Part shown: piece after piece, positions 1-14,000 of the stretch
Layout of the letters: the number at the start of each line of letters is the position of its first letter
How positions within the stretch are numbered: position 1 is the first letter of the stretch
Source of the DNA: Lamellibrachia columna
Lineage: Eukaryota; Annelida; Polychaeta; Sabellida; Siboglinidae
Assembly: GCA_963662155.1 (NCBI GenBank)
Contig: OY759266.1
Coordinates: 12,642,835-12,706,834 of the forward strand
Reading direction: 5' to 3'
Length of the DNA: 64,000 bases
The notes under the pieces: model-generated
Databases searched by the model: none
The model's input: the letters and a program-made list of their open reading frames with translations, nothing else
Told to the model about the DNA's origin: nothing
Position numbers and translations under genes: made by a program

Positions 1-166
1 ACAGGAGACCCTCTGGCTACAGGGACTCTTCCTCTTCTCCCTCGTGTGGGCAGTCGGAGGCACACTGACTGGGGACAGCCGCAAGAAGTTTGACCATTTC
101 CTGCGCAATCTCACCAGTGGGCTTGACCCGCATTACCCAAAGCCCAAGTCCAGCAGACTCACCAAG
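1..166 (+). CDS. DNAH7: DNAH7-like exon 1 of window (partial)
   Basis: Reads [20 protein letters not shown] in the frame starting at base 2, the region between AAA2 and AAA3. The donor is AAG|gtatgt. The left boundary is cut by the window or lies at base 5 after an AG. Confidence 0.85.
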
Positions 167-3100
167 GTATGTGACTGGACACACGAGTCTCTTCAGAAGC
201 TGGCCACCACCTAGTTCCTGTCTGCTCACTTTGGCTCTTTAGATCATTTATATTTCAAACTACATTCTATGCTGAAAACCAACCAAGTTGAACAGCATAT
301 GTATGATGACAGAAATGATGACAGAAATGATGACAGAAATGATGACAGAAATGCTAAATGTAATATTTGAGATGAAGTAGACAATTGATTGCATCTACCA
401 TGTATTACTTTAACAAAGGTAAGGCTCTGGTCAGGTACTTTTAAGAACATCCTGGCCAAATACTACTACTCAATAGAATGCAGACTAATTAGAGTGATGT
501 AGAGTTATAATCCAAAATGTGCAAACATGGCTGCTACTCAAAGAATTGGAACATTAATCTACAGTAGGTTTTACAAAATCTTAATATGTGTCGCCTGTCC
601 TAATCAACCAAATGTTACATTTGACAGTTTTGATTATCAATTGCTGCATTAATAGAACATCAAAATGACAACTTATCATTGTGCGATGATTATGTCAATC
701 ACAATCACAGTTTTCCTGAAGATGTCATGTCATAATGTAATAATTGTATTACTGAGATAATAATTATTAAACTTTTCAATGAATGCTGGTGCATCCTTGG
801 GCACACAAGTCAGAAACTACAATGCAACTTTAGCGCTTTTATTGCACCAGTATGATTAACAATAATACTTAATGACACATTTGATTGCTCTTAAGACAAG
901 TACTTTAGGTGTGTTTCCACTGCCTGCCAACAGAGTAACACATTCCCCGAGCGGGGCACGGTGTATGACTTCTGCTTTGAGAAGAAAGGGTCTGGTCAGT
1001 GGATAGACTGGATGGATATCATCCCCAGAGACTCAATGAAGATTCCAGCCAATGTCAAGGTACTGTTTTTCTATGTCTCTGTCTCAGTTATTATTCCTGC
1101 AGGTTTTGGTGTAAGCAGACATCTCCATTGTACTCCTGTTGTATGAAGGTAGAAAGAGTGACACATCATTACTTTGTACTAACTAGACAAACTTTGACGT
1201 AACAGAAAATAGGTTATATGATAAATATTACAGATGTACAACAGTGATAGAATGCCACGGTGCACTGCCTTGTTTGTTGAATAACCTCTACTAAACATTC
1301 AGTGTCATTACTTTCAAATCTACTTAGGAATCCCCACATTTATTGGGGTGGCACCACTCAATACATTGCCTTGAGAATTTATCGAACTGACCCCCAAACA
1401 CATTTTAGAGACCTGTTAAAAGGGTATCCTTTTCAAGTTGAAAGAATGTGTTATATATAGCATGAACATTGCGATCAAAATATATGGTTTACAGCATTTG
1501 TTTCTCGTCAAAAAATTCTGAGAATACATAATTGGTTTCTTCTCTAACTTTCATCTTTGGGAAGTGATAAAAACTACAAGTGTGACTGTCAACATAGTGT
1601 GCAGCCAAGGACAAAATGCAACACCATTGTGAAAAGCATATCTAAAACGTTTATAGAGAACCATCGAGTCGGTTGTCAAGTCAACGTGACATTCACACTT
1701 TGGGATGGCAAAATTTTTCTTTTTTCAGGTTGATGAGAGGAAACCAAGTATATATCATTTAAAGTGTAAAATATGCATTGTTTCGTGATGTGTGATATAG
1801 TATAATTCATTAACATATTTTATTAATAGATTAATAGTAACTAAAGTTATGTAGAGTTCCTCAAAATGTAATTACCCAATCAGTGTGATTTGACACCACA
1901 GACACACTGCTTGCATTAACATGCATTAGCCACACAAAACATACACATAAAACGTGGAATTTGTCTTAAGGATCCTATATTGGCATTTAGTGGATGTATG
2001 CGTGCGTGTTTGCATGCACATGTGTGTGTTTATATGTCACATAGTATCTTCCTTCCTTCTGGTTTGTCACATCACACATCTCCCCATGACAGTCACTCCA
2101 CTTGGACTTCCCAACGTTGCCCTGTGTAAATACGATTCTTCCCTGTTTTTCCAGCCAAGCGACATGATCATCCCGACTCGGGACACAGCCATCCAGACGT
2201 TCTTCCTGAAGACATTCATCTCGCATGAGTTGCCCATGATGTTCTGCGGGCCGACGGGCACTGGCAAGAGTGCCATCACCAACAGCTATATTGTCGGGCT
2301 GCCCAAAGACGAGTACGGTTATTAAGTTCAAGAGTTCAATGTTAGCTAACAAACATGACAGGAATTGGTAAAAAAATCATCAGTCTGATTATGTAGAACT
2401 ACCCAGTACATGGTGGAATTGTAAACTAATTCGAAACATTGTAAATCAGGGATAACATCAATGAGAACTAACGGTTTCAGCAGCAGAAGGACTGATGGAA
2501 TGAAACTACGAATGTTGCTTTACTGTTGCAGCTACATCCCTGACATCATCAACTTGTTGTTCTACAGTTACAGCTATATCCCCAACACCATCAACTTGTT
2601 GTTCTACTGTTGCAGCTACGTCCCTGACACCATCAACTTGTTGTTCTCTGTTGCAGCTACATCCCTGACATCATCAACTTGTTGTTCTACAGTTACAGCT
2701 ATATCCCCAACACCATCAACTTGTTGTTCTACTGTTGCAATTACACCACTGGCATCATCAAGTTGTTGTTCTACTGTTGCAGCTACATCCCTGACATCAT
2801 CAACTTGTTGTTCTACTGTTGTAGTTACACCACTAGCATCATCATGTTGTTCTACTGTTGCAGCTACATCCCTGACATCATCAACTTGTTGTTCTACTGT
2901 TGCAGCTACATCCCCAGCATCATCAACTATTTGTTGTACTGTTGCAGCTACATCATCAACTTCTTGTTCTACTGTTGCAGCTACATCCCCAACATCATCA
3001 ACTTTTCAGCCAGGACGTCAGCCAATCAGACTCAGGACATTGTAATGTCAAAACTGGACAGGTAATATGAACCAAGCATCATCATCATGACCAAACATCA

Positions 3101-5710
3101 TCATGATGAACAAACATCATCATCATGGCTCATCATCATCATGACCAAACAATCTCATTATCATCACCATCATAGCCAAACATCATCATCATGGCGCATT
3201 ATCATCGGGGCCAAACATCACCCACTTTATCTGCCTCACAGGGTAAGTGCTAAAGAATCACTCGCAGTAAGCAGGCAATACAAGCAACTGTTTCTTGAAG
3301 TGAGAGAGCACTCCTCCAAGGGCCCTGCTCACTCACTTCAGTCTCAGTTCAGCAAACATGTATATATATCATATATATCACATGCATTCTCCAATTGAAT
3401 CACTTCATTGCCAGCGAGTCACTCAGTTCCAGTTATTACAGACCTCGTGTATGGCACACCAGTCATATCCTTGATGCCTTGCTATAGACTTGGCGGCTAC
3501 ACTGAGTTTGTTTTCAAATGTTGGGGCATTTTTCAGATAATGTGTCATAAACCAAAATCTTGATAAACATTTATAACAGTCAACTGGAACAAAAGTAGGA
3601 CATTTTGTTCTATATTTTGAAAAGTTGCTTTGTAGCCATGTGCAAGCACATGTATACCTGCAAGCTGCTGACCAATGTTCAGTCCATTTAATCAGTCCTT
3701 TTCAGAGATACCAGGGTACAAAAAAGACCATCAAATTCCAAGATGGCTACCATTCCCACGGCAACAACCCATCTTTAAAAAATTCCCGCAGTTTCTAATT
3801 TTTTATTATTGACCTGAGACTTAAGTTTAAAAAAATCAAATAAAAAAATCCTACCCATTTCTGCCCTTGCTCCTTTCATCTTCCCTTTACAAGGACAACT
3901 GATCACATTGTCCATGCCACTGGTGTTAACAGGAGGCGCAAAGGGGTGTATGGGCCACCAATGGGGCGTCGATGTATCCTCTTTGTCGATGATCTAAACA
4001 TGCCAGCCAAGGAGAAGTATGGAGCTCAGCCACCGATAGAACTGCTACGTCAGTGGATTGATCATGGACACTGGTATGACAAGAAAGATACGACAGTGAT
4101 TAAACTCACCGACATTGTAAGTACTAACACTGCTCACAGATCTCATAAATTCATCACAAATTTATGTCTAACAAATTTACATATAAATGTCAGTGTCATA
4201 TTCTCTGTTATGCCCTGATTTAAAATGCTGACAAACACATTTCAGTCTTTAATATGTTGATACTCTGAAACTATCTACAGTTCTGAAGTTGTCATGGTCT
4301 ACTGTGGTGTGATCATAGACTTACATACATATATATATGTATATATATATATATATATATAATAATAATATCAAAGGATGAAACATAAAAGACACATTCG
4401 GTACAACTATGTTTATAATGTCATTATGTCCAAAAAGTGACTCTACACATTGTCTCTTTATCCTGGATCTCCACCAGATGTCAGTGCCCAGTTCTGCAAC
4501 TAGCAATGTGTTTTTTATTTAGTTATTTAAACGTGTCAACAATTTATATACAATGTTTTGAATGACTGCTTTACAATGACTGCTTCTCTGCAAACATGCC
4601 CGATGGACTACAGTATTTTCACATGGGAAGTAATTGTCTAAACATGTTATTGTAGCGTACAAGTAAAGGGTGTGACTTGTTTATTAGCCTATATTTGTGT
4701 TCTCGTCTGTGCTGTGTATCTATAGAAACTTAACATTAAGATAATAGCATAATGACAAACCATTGCATGAAATATAAAAAAAATTTCAGGTTTTTATCGG
4801 TGCAATGGGGCCCCCTGGTGGCGGCCGTAATGACATCACAAGCCGTATGACACGTCACCTGCAGGTGACGACAATTGACGAGTTCGATGAGCTGACGATG
4901 ACTCGGATATTTACGACAATTGCTGACTGGCACTTTGAAAAGGGATTTGATGCCAGTTTCATGCGCCTTGGCAAGGTGGGTGTTGACTGACTGATTGGAA
5001 ACATGATCTCTGAAAAGTAAAAGAGGAAAAACTTCATGATTCTCTATGTAGTTCAGAATGCCTGGCTATGTAGAAATGATCATTGTACTGGTACTAGCAC
5101 TGTTATGCCTGGCTATGTAGAAATGATCATTGTACTGGTACTAGCACTGTTATGCCTGGCTATGTAGAAATGATCATTGTACTGGTACTAGCACTGTTAT
5201 GCCTGGCTATGTAGAAATGATCATTGTACTGGTACTAGCACTGTTATGCCTGGCTATGTAGAAATGATCATTGTACTGGTACTAGCACTGTTATGCCTGG
5301 CTATGTAGAAATGATCATTGTACTGGTACTAGCACTGTTATGCACAGTGGCACAGTGGATAGGATGTTGGTCTCTAAATTGAAAGAACCTGCTGAATTCT
5401 TCCCAGAGAAATCGAGATGGAATGAGCAGGTCTGCGAGGGACTGAAGTGTAAAGCGCTTTGAGCAGTCCCAAGGACTGGATACCGCACTATATTAACATT
5501 ATAAGTCCTGAACCAAAGGCTAAGTACATAACACACACGAGTATATATGCATGCACATGCACACACACATGCGCACACGCATGCACACACACAGATATAT
5601 ACATACACATATGCACACACATGCACACGCACATACACACACATATATATATACACATAGACACACACAGACACTCGCAGACACACAAAGACACTCACAT
5701 GCACATGCAT

Positions 5711-5769
<59 letters not shown>

Positions 5770-8700
5770 CACAGACAATGTTGGCTGTAGCAGTTGTTGT
5801 CGCTGTAGATTGTAGTGCAGATTATGTTGACTGTAGTAGTTGTTGTCACTTAGTGCCCTGCACAAGCCTAGAATGTTAGCCCAAACCCGGCCCACAGTTA
5901 GCAGTTAAAACCCAGGCCCACAAAAATACCTCAAGCCCAGCCTGGCCCACGTTTCAGGCCCACACCCAGCCCATTACCACTGGCCAAAGACAGGTGAACC
6001 CGTAAGACCAAGGCCCGCAAAGCACACACCACCACTTTAGAAAAGATAAGGTTGCCATCCAAGGCAAAGGCCCAGATGGCAAGTGGACAAGGAATCCATT
6101 GGCTTTTCGAGAGTCCAACATTTTTAATCTATGTGTAAAGTTCCCTCCTGAGATATGTGTCAACCTTGTTTTTAAACATATTCACGCTGCTAGCAGTTAC
6201 ACAATCTGTAGATAATTTGTTCCATTCATTGATTGTCCGCTTCCTGATATTCAATCTACACTGATCCTTTACTAATGTTACCTTATGTCCTCTAGTGCTA
6301 TTATCTTTCTTGAGTGAGAAAAAAATATTTCTATCAATATTTTTTTACCCAATCAATATCCTAAAAACTTTAATTTTATCTCCTCTTAACCTCTTTGTCT
6401 TTATGGTTGTTAAACCACATTCTTTCAGTCGTTCTTCATAACTAAGGTCTCTCAGTTCTGGAATTATTTTAGTTGCTCTCCTCTATATTCTTTCAAGCGT
6501 ATCTATATCCTTCTTATGATATGGTCTCCAAGTTTGTATACAGTATTCTAAATGAGGCCTAACTATTGCTTTATACAGAGGTATAGTTACCTTTTTCTCC
6601 TTATATGTTATATTTCTCCTAATCTACCCAAGAATTTAATTACCCTTTGAAGCTGCAATACCACACTGCTCTGAAACTTTCATATCAGTGCTTAATGTAA
6701 CTCCTAAGTCCTTTTCTTTTATAGTAGTACCCAGAACAGTATCTCCCATTTTATCGTTTACATCCAAGTTCCCATATCCTGTATGTAGGCATTTACATTT
6801 CCCAAAATTGAATAACATCTGTCATTTCTGAGACCATTTCACTAATCTGTCTAGATTGTTTTGTAAATGTTGTTTAACGCCATCATTGTTAACCCTTCTA
6901 AACACTTTTGTGTGATCTGCAAATTTCAGTTCAAGTAAATGTTTGCTTGTTATATTATCGTCCAAGTCATTGATATAATAATAAAGGTCCTAATACTGAT
7001 CCTTGTGGTACCCCACTCAAAACTGATTTCCAGTTTGATACCTCCCTATGTACTACAACACGCTGTCTTCTGTCAGTCAGCCATTGTTCTATCCAGTAAA
7101 TTATGCCATCCCTGATGCCAGGGGCTTTTAATTTAAGTAGTAATCCTTGATGTGGCATTTTGTAAAAAAAAATTCTGAAAATGTAATATAATTATACTAT
7201 CTACTGGTGATCCCTCGTCTAGCCACTTAGTGGTTTCTTCAAAAAAACATAACATATTTGTTAAGCATGACCTCGCTTTTTGGAATCCATGTTGAGATTT
7301 AATAATTTATGCCTAACAAGGAAGTCCACCATATGATCTTTTATTAACCTTTCTAATAATTTACAAATCACTAATGTTAAACTCACTGGTCTGTAATTGT
7401 CTGACTTATGTCTCGAACCCTTTTTAAATAATGGTATGATGTTTGCTTCTTTCCATTCAAAAGGAACCACTCCCTCTTTTAATGACAAGTTGAATACTCT
7501 TGCAAGTGGTATACTAATTTGTTCAACTGTTTCCCATTAGTAGTTTTGGTGGAATTCCATCCACTCCGGGTGATTTGTTATCCTTCATTGCCTTTATTTT
7601 CTTAGGTACCATTTCTGGAGTTACAATTAATTGCCCTAAATAGTCCAATTTTGCCTCCTAAAATTTTTATCTGGTAATGAACTAATATCCTCTCTGGTAA
7701 GCACTGAACTGAAGTATCCATTTAGGTCTTCCGCCATTAAAAAACCTTGTGCTATTATATTTCCAGCTCTGTCTTCTAGTGCTCCAACCTTGTCTTTTGC
7801 CTTGTGTTTTGTTTACTCCTGATATATGCATAAAAGCTCTTGCTGTAATTTTTTATGTTACATGCTAATTTTTGCCCATAGCTTCTTTTAGATTGTCTAA
7901 TTTCATTCATAGCTGCATTAAGTGCTTCTTTGTAATTTGTGTACCTGGTTGTCTTCATCCTTTCTGTACACCTATAAACCCTCCAAATTGTTTGCTTGTA
8001 CGCTATTTGTTATCTTATAATAAAAAAGAAACCAAAGCTGTATTCATAATATATATGTATTGTTTTATTAAAATACTATTTAAAAAACATTACTGATCTA
8101 TAAAATTGTATGTGAACATTGTATGTCTACATTCTCATGAATACTGAATTAATACTGAGTCTTTTTCTACTATAGAATATAATAGAATATTATTTACACT
8201 GCTGGGTCTGAGGGTGTAGCTCCTCTTGCTAAAGACAAGAAAGTGCAGCCTTGTCATTATTTCAATGTTTTACTAAGCAAATATGCCAGACCACTCAGGA
8301 CTTATTTCATTGCCTTCCTCAGTGGACAAGGTTTATTTACATAGATTGGCCAGTTAATTCATCAGCCTGCTAATTCCCTTTGTTTCAGACAGGAAGACTT
8401 GAATGGGATGCACCCTTGAATGATTATTAAATACTTGTTATTATTATTATTTATTCGGTCCAGTGAATCCCAGGCTCATTCAACTAGGCCCAAGCCCAGG
8501 CCCGGCTGAAGCCTGCAGTGTTTAATTTTGTTCAGCCCAGGCCTGCATAAAATGTAGACCCAGGCCCGGCACGAGAAATTGAGGCCTGTGGGCTGGGCCG
8601 GGCCTGAGCGCAAAGCCCGGATTGTGCAGGGCACTATTGTCACTGTAGGTGATGGTGCAGGCAGCATTGACTGTAGTAGTTGTTGTTGCTGTAGATGATG

Positions 8701-9278
8701 GTGCCGGCCACATTGACTATAGTTGTTGTCACTGTAGATAATGCTGCCGGCAACATTGACTGTAGTTGTCGCTGTAGATGATGGTGCTGGCCACGTTGAC
8801 TGTAGTTGTTGTTGCTGTAGATGATGGTGCAGGCCACATTGAAAGTCTACAAGCAGACGATTGAGGGTTTCCTGCCAACGCCTGCCAAAAGTCATTACGT
8901 CTTCAATCTCCGTGACTTTGCTCGCGTCATCCAGGGAGTACTGCTGGTGCCCTCTAGCTGCTTGAAGGAGACTGAGAAGCTGATTCGACTGTGGGTGCAT
9001 GAGATCTACCGTGTCTTCCAGGACCGTATGACTGATGAAGTCGACAGGTGAGATTTACATGGTTCTACTCTTACCACATCAGAACCATTATTTTATGCAT
9101 GAAAATTAATTTTATACACATCCGGGAAACTGCCAATACGACATAATATGTCATTGACAAGGGAACCACTCAAAGTAATAACATATATTTACAAGATATC
9201 TTGTATATATTATAAAAATACAAGCAAGTAAATAAATGTTCAACATTTTAATTAAGATAAGATGAAATGACTGCATTT

Positions 9279-9339
<61 letters not shown>

Positions 9340-11007
9340 AATGCCTGGATTCTAGGTGCTGTCATTTCATGAAATGACTTAAATGTCAATTATAATCGTT
9401 CTTCATTGTGTATCTTAATGGCATTGCAGGCCAGGCTTTTCATTCACAGGCCAGGCGTTTTGTTCACGCCACTAGGGAATGAACCATCCACAGCTTTGTG
9501 TGTATTCTAGGATATAGTATAGTGGAAGTCAGCATGACTTTGTGTGTATTCTAGGATATAGTATAGTGGAAGCCAGCATGACTTTGTGTGTATTCTAGGA
9601 TACAGTATAATGGAAGCCAGCATGACTTTGTGTGTATTCTAGGATATAGTATAGTGGAAGCCAGCATGACTTTGTGTGTATTCTAGGATACAGTATAATG
9701 GAAGCCAGCATGACTTTGTGTGTATTCTAGGATACAGTATAGTGGAAGCCAGCATGACTTTGTGTGTATTCTAGGATAGTGGAAGCCAGCATGACTTTGC
9801 ACATCCATCCAGAGTTGTAAGCTTCAGCTGTTCAATCCTATTGAAATATTCATGTTTCAGAATTAAATGTTTTTGACATGTTGTAGAGTTCTTGTTTAAA
9901 TTATATTTAAAAATTATCCTGTGCCATTGTGACAGCCAGCAATACCAAGAGGCAAGTGATTATGACATGCTGATTTCCCTCTTTTTATTGTAACGCAACA
10001 ACAAATTGGTCAAATGGTCTGAAAAATCAAATGTTATTCCATTTTGGAAAGTGTAAGTGCATACACATGGGACATGGAAATATAGACAAATATAAAATGG
10101 GGGGATACAATACAATACAATACAACACAACACAATACAATACAATACAACACAATACAATACAATACAAAGCAGAACCAGAAAAAGAAAAGGACTTTGG
10201 AATAATATTTAGTGCTGACATGAAAGTTTCTGAGCAATGTGGGATTGCTGCTTTTAAAGGTAATCAAATTCTATGGCTAATTAGGTGAACTATTCCATAT
10301 AAGGAGAAATAGCTAATTGTACCCCTGTATAAGGAATAGTTAAGCCTAATTTGGAATATTGTTAACAAGCATGCATGACAACTAAAATGATTCCAGAACT
10401 GAGAGATTTTAGTTATGAAAGCTGTTTTGAATGTGGTTAGACAACACTAGAGACCAGGAGACTAAGAGGAGACCAAATAGAAGTGTTTCAATTATTGAAT
10501 GGTCTTTAAGATATTGATAGGAATGTGTTCTTCAAACTAAAAAAGCAGTAGAACCAGAGGACACAAAGCAGCATTAGTTATGGAACAGTGTAGGTTGGAC
10601 ATGAGAAAGTACTCATTCTCACAGAGATATAGAGATAGATAGATGGAATAAACTGTCAAATCATTGTGTTAATGCTGGGGTGGGTTCAGTCTAATACACA
10701 AATATGGATAATTTATCGTAAAAATTTTGCTATTTGCAAAAAAATTGCACATATCAATTCATGAGGAATATTAACTTGTCTTGTCTTTCAATTCATGAGG
10801 AATGTCTGAGAAATTATGAAAGCTGACATTAACACAAAATTCACATTTGAACAATATATTATGATAAAAGTAAAACATTGTTGTTACACAGTTGTTATGA
10901 CATAGTATGTCTGAAACGCTTACCAGTCAAACTGTGTATAAAACAGTGCCATGTTTCCAGGCATTTAGTGAAATGACTGAATTTGTCAGGCATTTTGCGA
11001 AAATATG

Positions 11008-11081
<74 letters not shown>

Positions 11082-14000
11082 CATAGTTATTCTGACATAG
11101 GGAAATATAGCAACCTATAATACATTAGGGGCTATATATACCAATATTACAGGCCAGTTGTGTTTTTATCAATAAAATGACATGTTACTCATAGTGTCAT
11201 AAGTTAGATCAGTGATCAGTTGTATGAGCATGACATCAGTCGTATCATGATCAGTGAACTGTCAATCAAACCAGGGCCATAACCCCCCCACTGTGGGAGT
11301 GACCCTGAACTTGTGTGTTTCCTGTGCAGGGAGAAGTTCTTTGCTGTTGTGAAGGAGGTGTGTGGCAACAGCTTCAAGATGAACATTGACAAGGTACTTG
11401 GCAGACTGTCCCGCTCTGGCTCCGTGGTTGACGAGGACGTCCGCAGTCTCTTCTTTGGCGACTACATCAACCCCTCGGGGGACAAGAACTATGACGAAAT
11501 CACCGATCTCAAGGAACTCACGCAAGTCATGGAACAGTGCGTATACTATTTAGTATGCAGTGGCGTTACTTATATAAAATATTTGGACAAGCCATGTCTA
11601 ATTATCTGTGCTACACTGCCGGCCATTGAGTACAATTACAGGGGGATGCAGATCATAAAATACCATTTTATAGCTGTTTCACATGCCTAATGATTTTAGC
11701 AAATTCAAAGTTGTGGATTTTTTATCATTGCAGTCAACTGTCATTTAGTTCAATAGAACATGCAAAATGCATATGTAAGAAACAGTGATGTTACATGTCT
11801 ATAAAGTATTCAATATGATGACTGAGTGTGTGTGTTGTGATGTTTAGTTACTTGGAAGAGTTCAATATGATGACAGAGTGTGTGTGTTGTGATGCTTAGT
11901 TACTTGGAAGAGTTCAATATGATGACAGAGCATGTATGTTGTGATGTTTAGTTACTTGGAAGAGTTTAACATGATGAGCAAGGCGCCCATGAGTCTGGTG
12001 ATGTTCAAGTTTGCGATAGAACACATCTCGCGCGTCAGTCGCATCCTCAAGCAGGACAAAGGTCATGTCCTGTTGGCAGGTCAGTCTCCTTGTCACATCT
12101 GGTACAGATATAGATGATCATGTCTTGTGAAATCACAAAATAAACATCAATAGACCCTTCCCAGTACACCACCTGGTGGATCATAATGGAACGTAAAGAT
12201 TCGGATACACATATTCATTAAGCAGCATGATGTTCTCAGGGTTACCCATATTTTGAAGTTCCATTATAAGTGGTATTGGTTTTGGAGAAAAAAAAATTAA
12301 TTAAAATTGTGTTCAGTTTAATTAATAGGTTGTGGCTAATGTGTGTGGTCTTACAATAGGTCATATTATTTTCTAGAGACAACTCGTGTATTATTCAAGG
12401 AGTTCAATATACAATATTCTAACTAATTTGTTTACCACATTTTGTCAATACCTGGCCTTCAACAGGTTTTGCCACTTCATTTATTGTGGGTGGAAAATTG
12501 TTGGCATCCATCTGTCATTTTGGCAAATTGACGTTGGTGATGTGGTCAATGTGACAGGTATTGGTGGCAGTGGGCGGCAGAGCGTGACCAAGCTGGCAAC
12601 CTTCATGGCCGACTATAACCTCTACATGATAGAGATCACAAAGAACTACACAAATGTTGAATGGAGGGACGATATCAAGAAGGTATACACATTAGTGCCC
12701 TGCACAGACCGGGCTTTGGGCCCAAGCCCGGGGGCATGGCAGGCTGGGCTGGGCTGGGCCTCTACTAAATTTCTCAGGCCAGGCCTGGGCCGGGCCTGGG
12801 CTAAAAAAATATTAAACACATCGGGCCTGGGCCTAGTGTAAGCAGGCCGGGCTGGGCTGGGCTGGGCATGGACCTAATACAAATATTAATTCACTAATCA
12901 ATGCAGCCTTTTGCATATATCTAATGACCCCATAAGTTCACTTGGTTGGAAGTAGCCAGCCCCAAATATTTACTTTAGACATATTTGCAGAGGCAATCAA
13001 GCCATGATTAACCATCAACTTAACACCCATTAACCCTACCAGTGCTCATTGTATTGTCTAGATCTTCCCTCCAAATCTTGTGTGCCTGAATGACTTGCCC
13101 ATTGCCCAGTTGTTGCAGGCTGGGCCGGGCCTGGACTCTAACTGCTAATTGCGGGCTGGGCTTGGGCTCAAATTATAGGCCCACGCAGGGCACTAGTGCC
13201 CACCCCATTTGGTGGTTGATATTTTTCAATTATGTCAACTAGTGTCTACTGCTTAGTGTCTACAATTTCCCCAGTACTGATTCATTCGCATTTATACTAA
13301 TTCACACATGTCTGAACCTGATCTCTCTCAGGCTAGTGACTGCAGGCCTGCTGGAAATGCCACTGGGTCTCAGTGCCAGTGGGTGACATGGAATGGAAAT
13401 ATCGATATTAATGTTTTTTAATGTTATTTAATAAAACAATAACTATGTATTACAGTTAATTTGTGTTTTGTTTTTACTATAAGATGATAAGGTTATCTTT
13501 TCTAAATTTAGTGGACCTCAGGCTTGTTGGCCGCGGGCTTACCCATCTTTGGCCTGCGGGTATGGGCCGGGCCTGGGCCTGAAACGTGCAGGCTGGGGCA
13601 GGCCTAGGCCAAACTTTAACGGGCCTGGGCTGGGCCTAGGCCTAACTTCTAGTTTGTGGGCCTGGGCCGGACTGATCTTGACAAATTTTTGCGGGCCTGG
13701 GCCGGGCCTGGGCCGGGCCTGGATTATAACTGCTAATTGTGGGCCGGGCTTGAGCTCAAATTATAGGCCCGTGCAGGTCACTAATACATGTTGCACGCAG
13801 TGTCACTGTGTCATGCCTTGTGCTTTTTGTAATCTAGATGCATTTAATTATTGCTCCCCTCTGTCTTTTTAACAACAAGTATTTAGTTTATTATTAAATT
13901 TGAATGTTTTGAATTTGTTACTCGTCTACGCTGTCATCATTGATTGATGTGTGATTGTGAACAAATGTGGCTGCCACCAGAAGTTCCCACCATGAAGTGT

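Noticed and set aside
2311..2318. Exon 3 ending after the TAC codon (tacg|gttatt)
   Set aside because: Would leave one base and break the join to exon 4. Ending in GA before gtacgg keeps the frame and the conserved sequence.
5340..5512. Functional tRNA gene
   Set aside because: Only a box A match is visible. No box B or cloverleaf, and the tail is shared with another copy, so it is a SINE.
5315..5895. Val/Cys and His/Thr repeat open frames
   Set aside because: Translation of (AC)n and CATGCA sequence.
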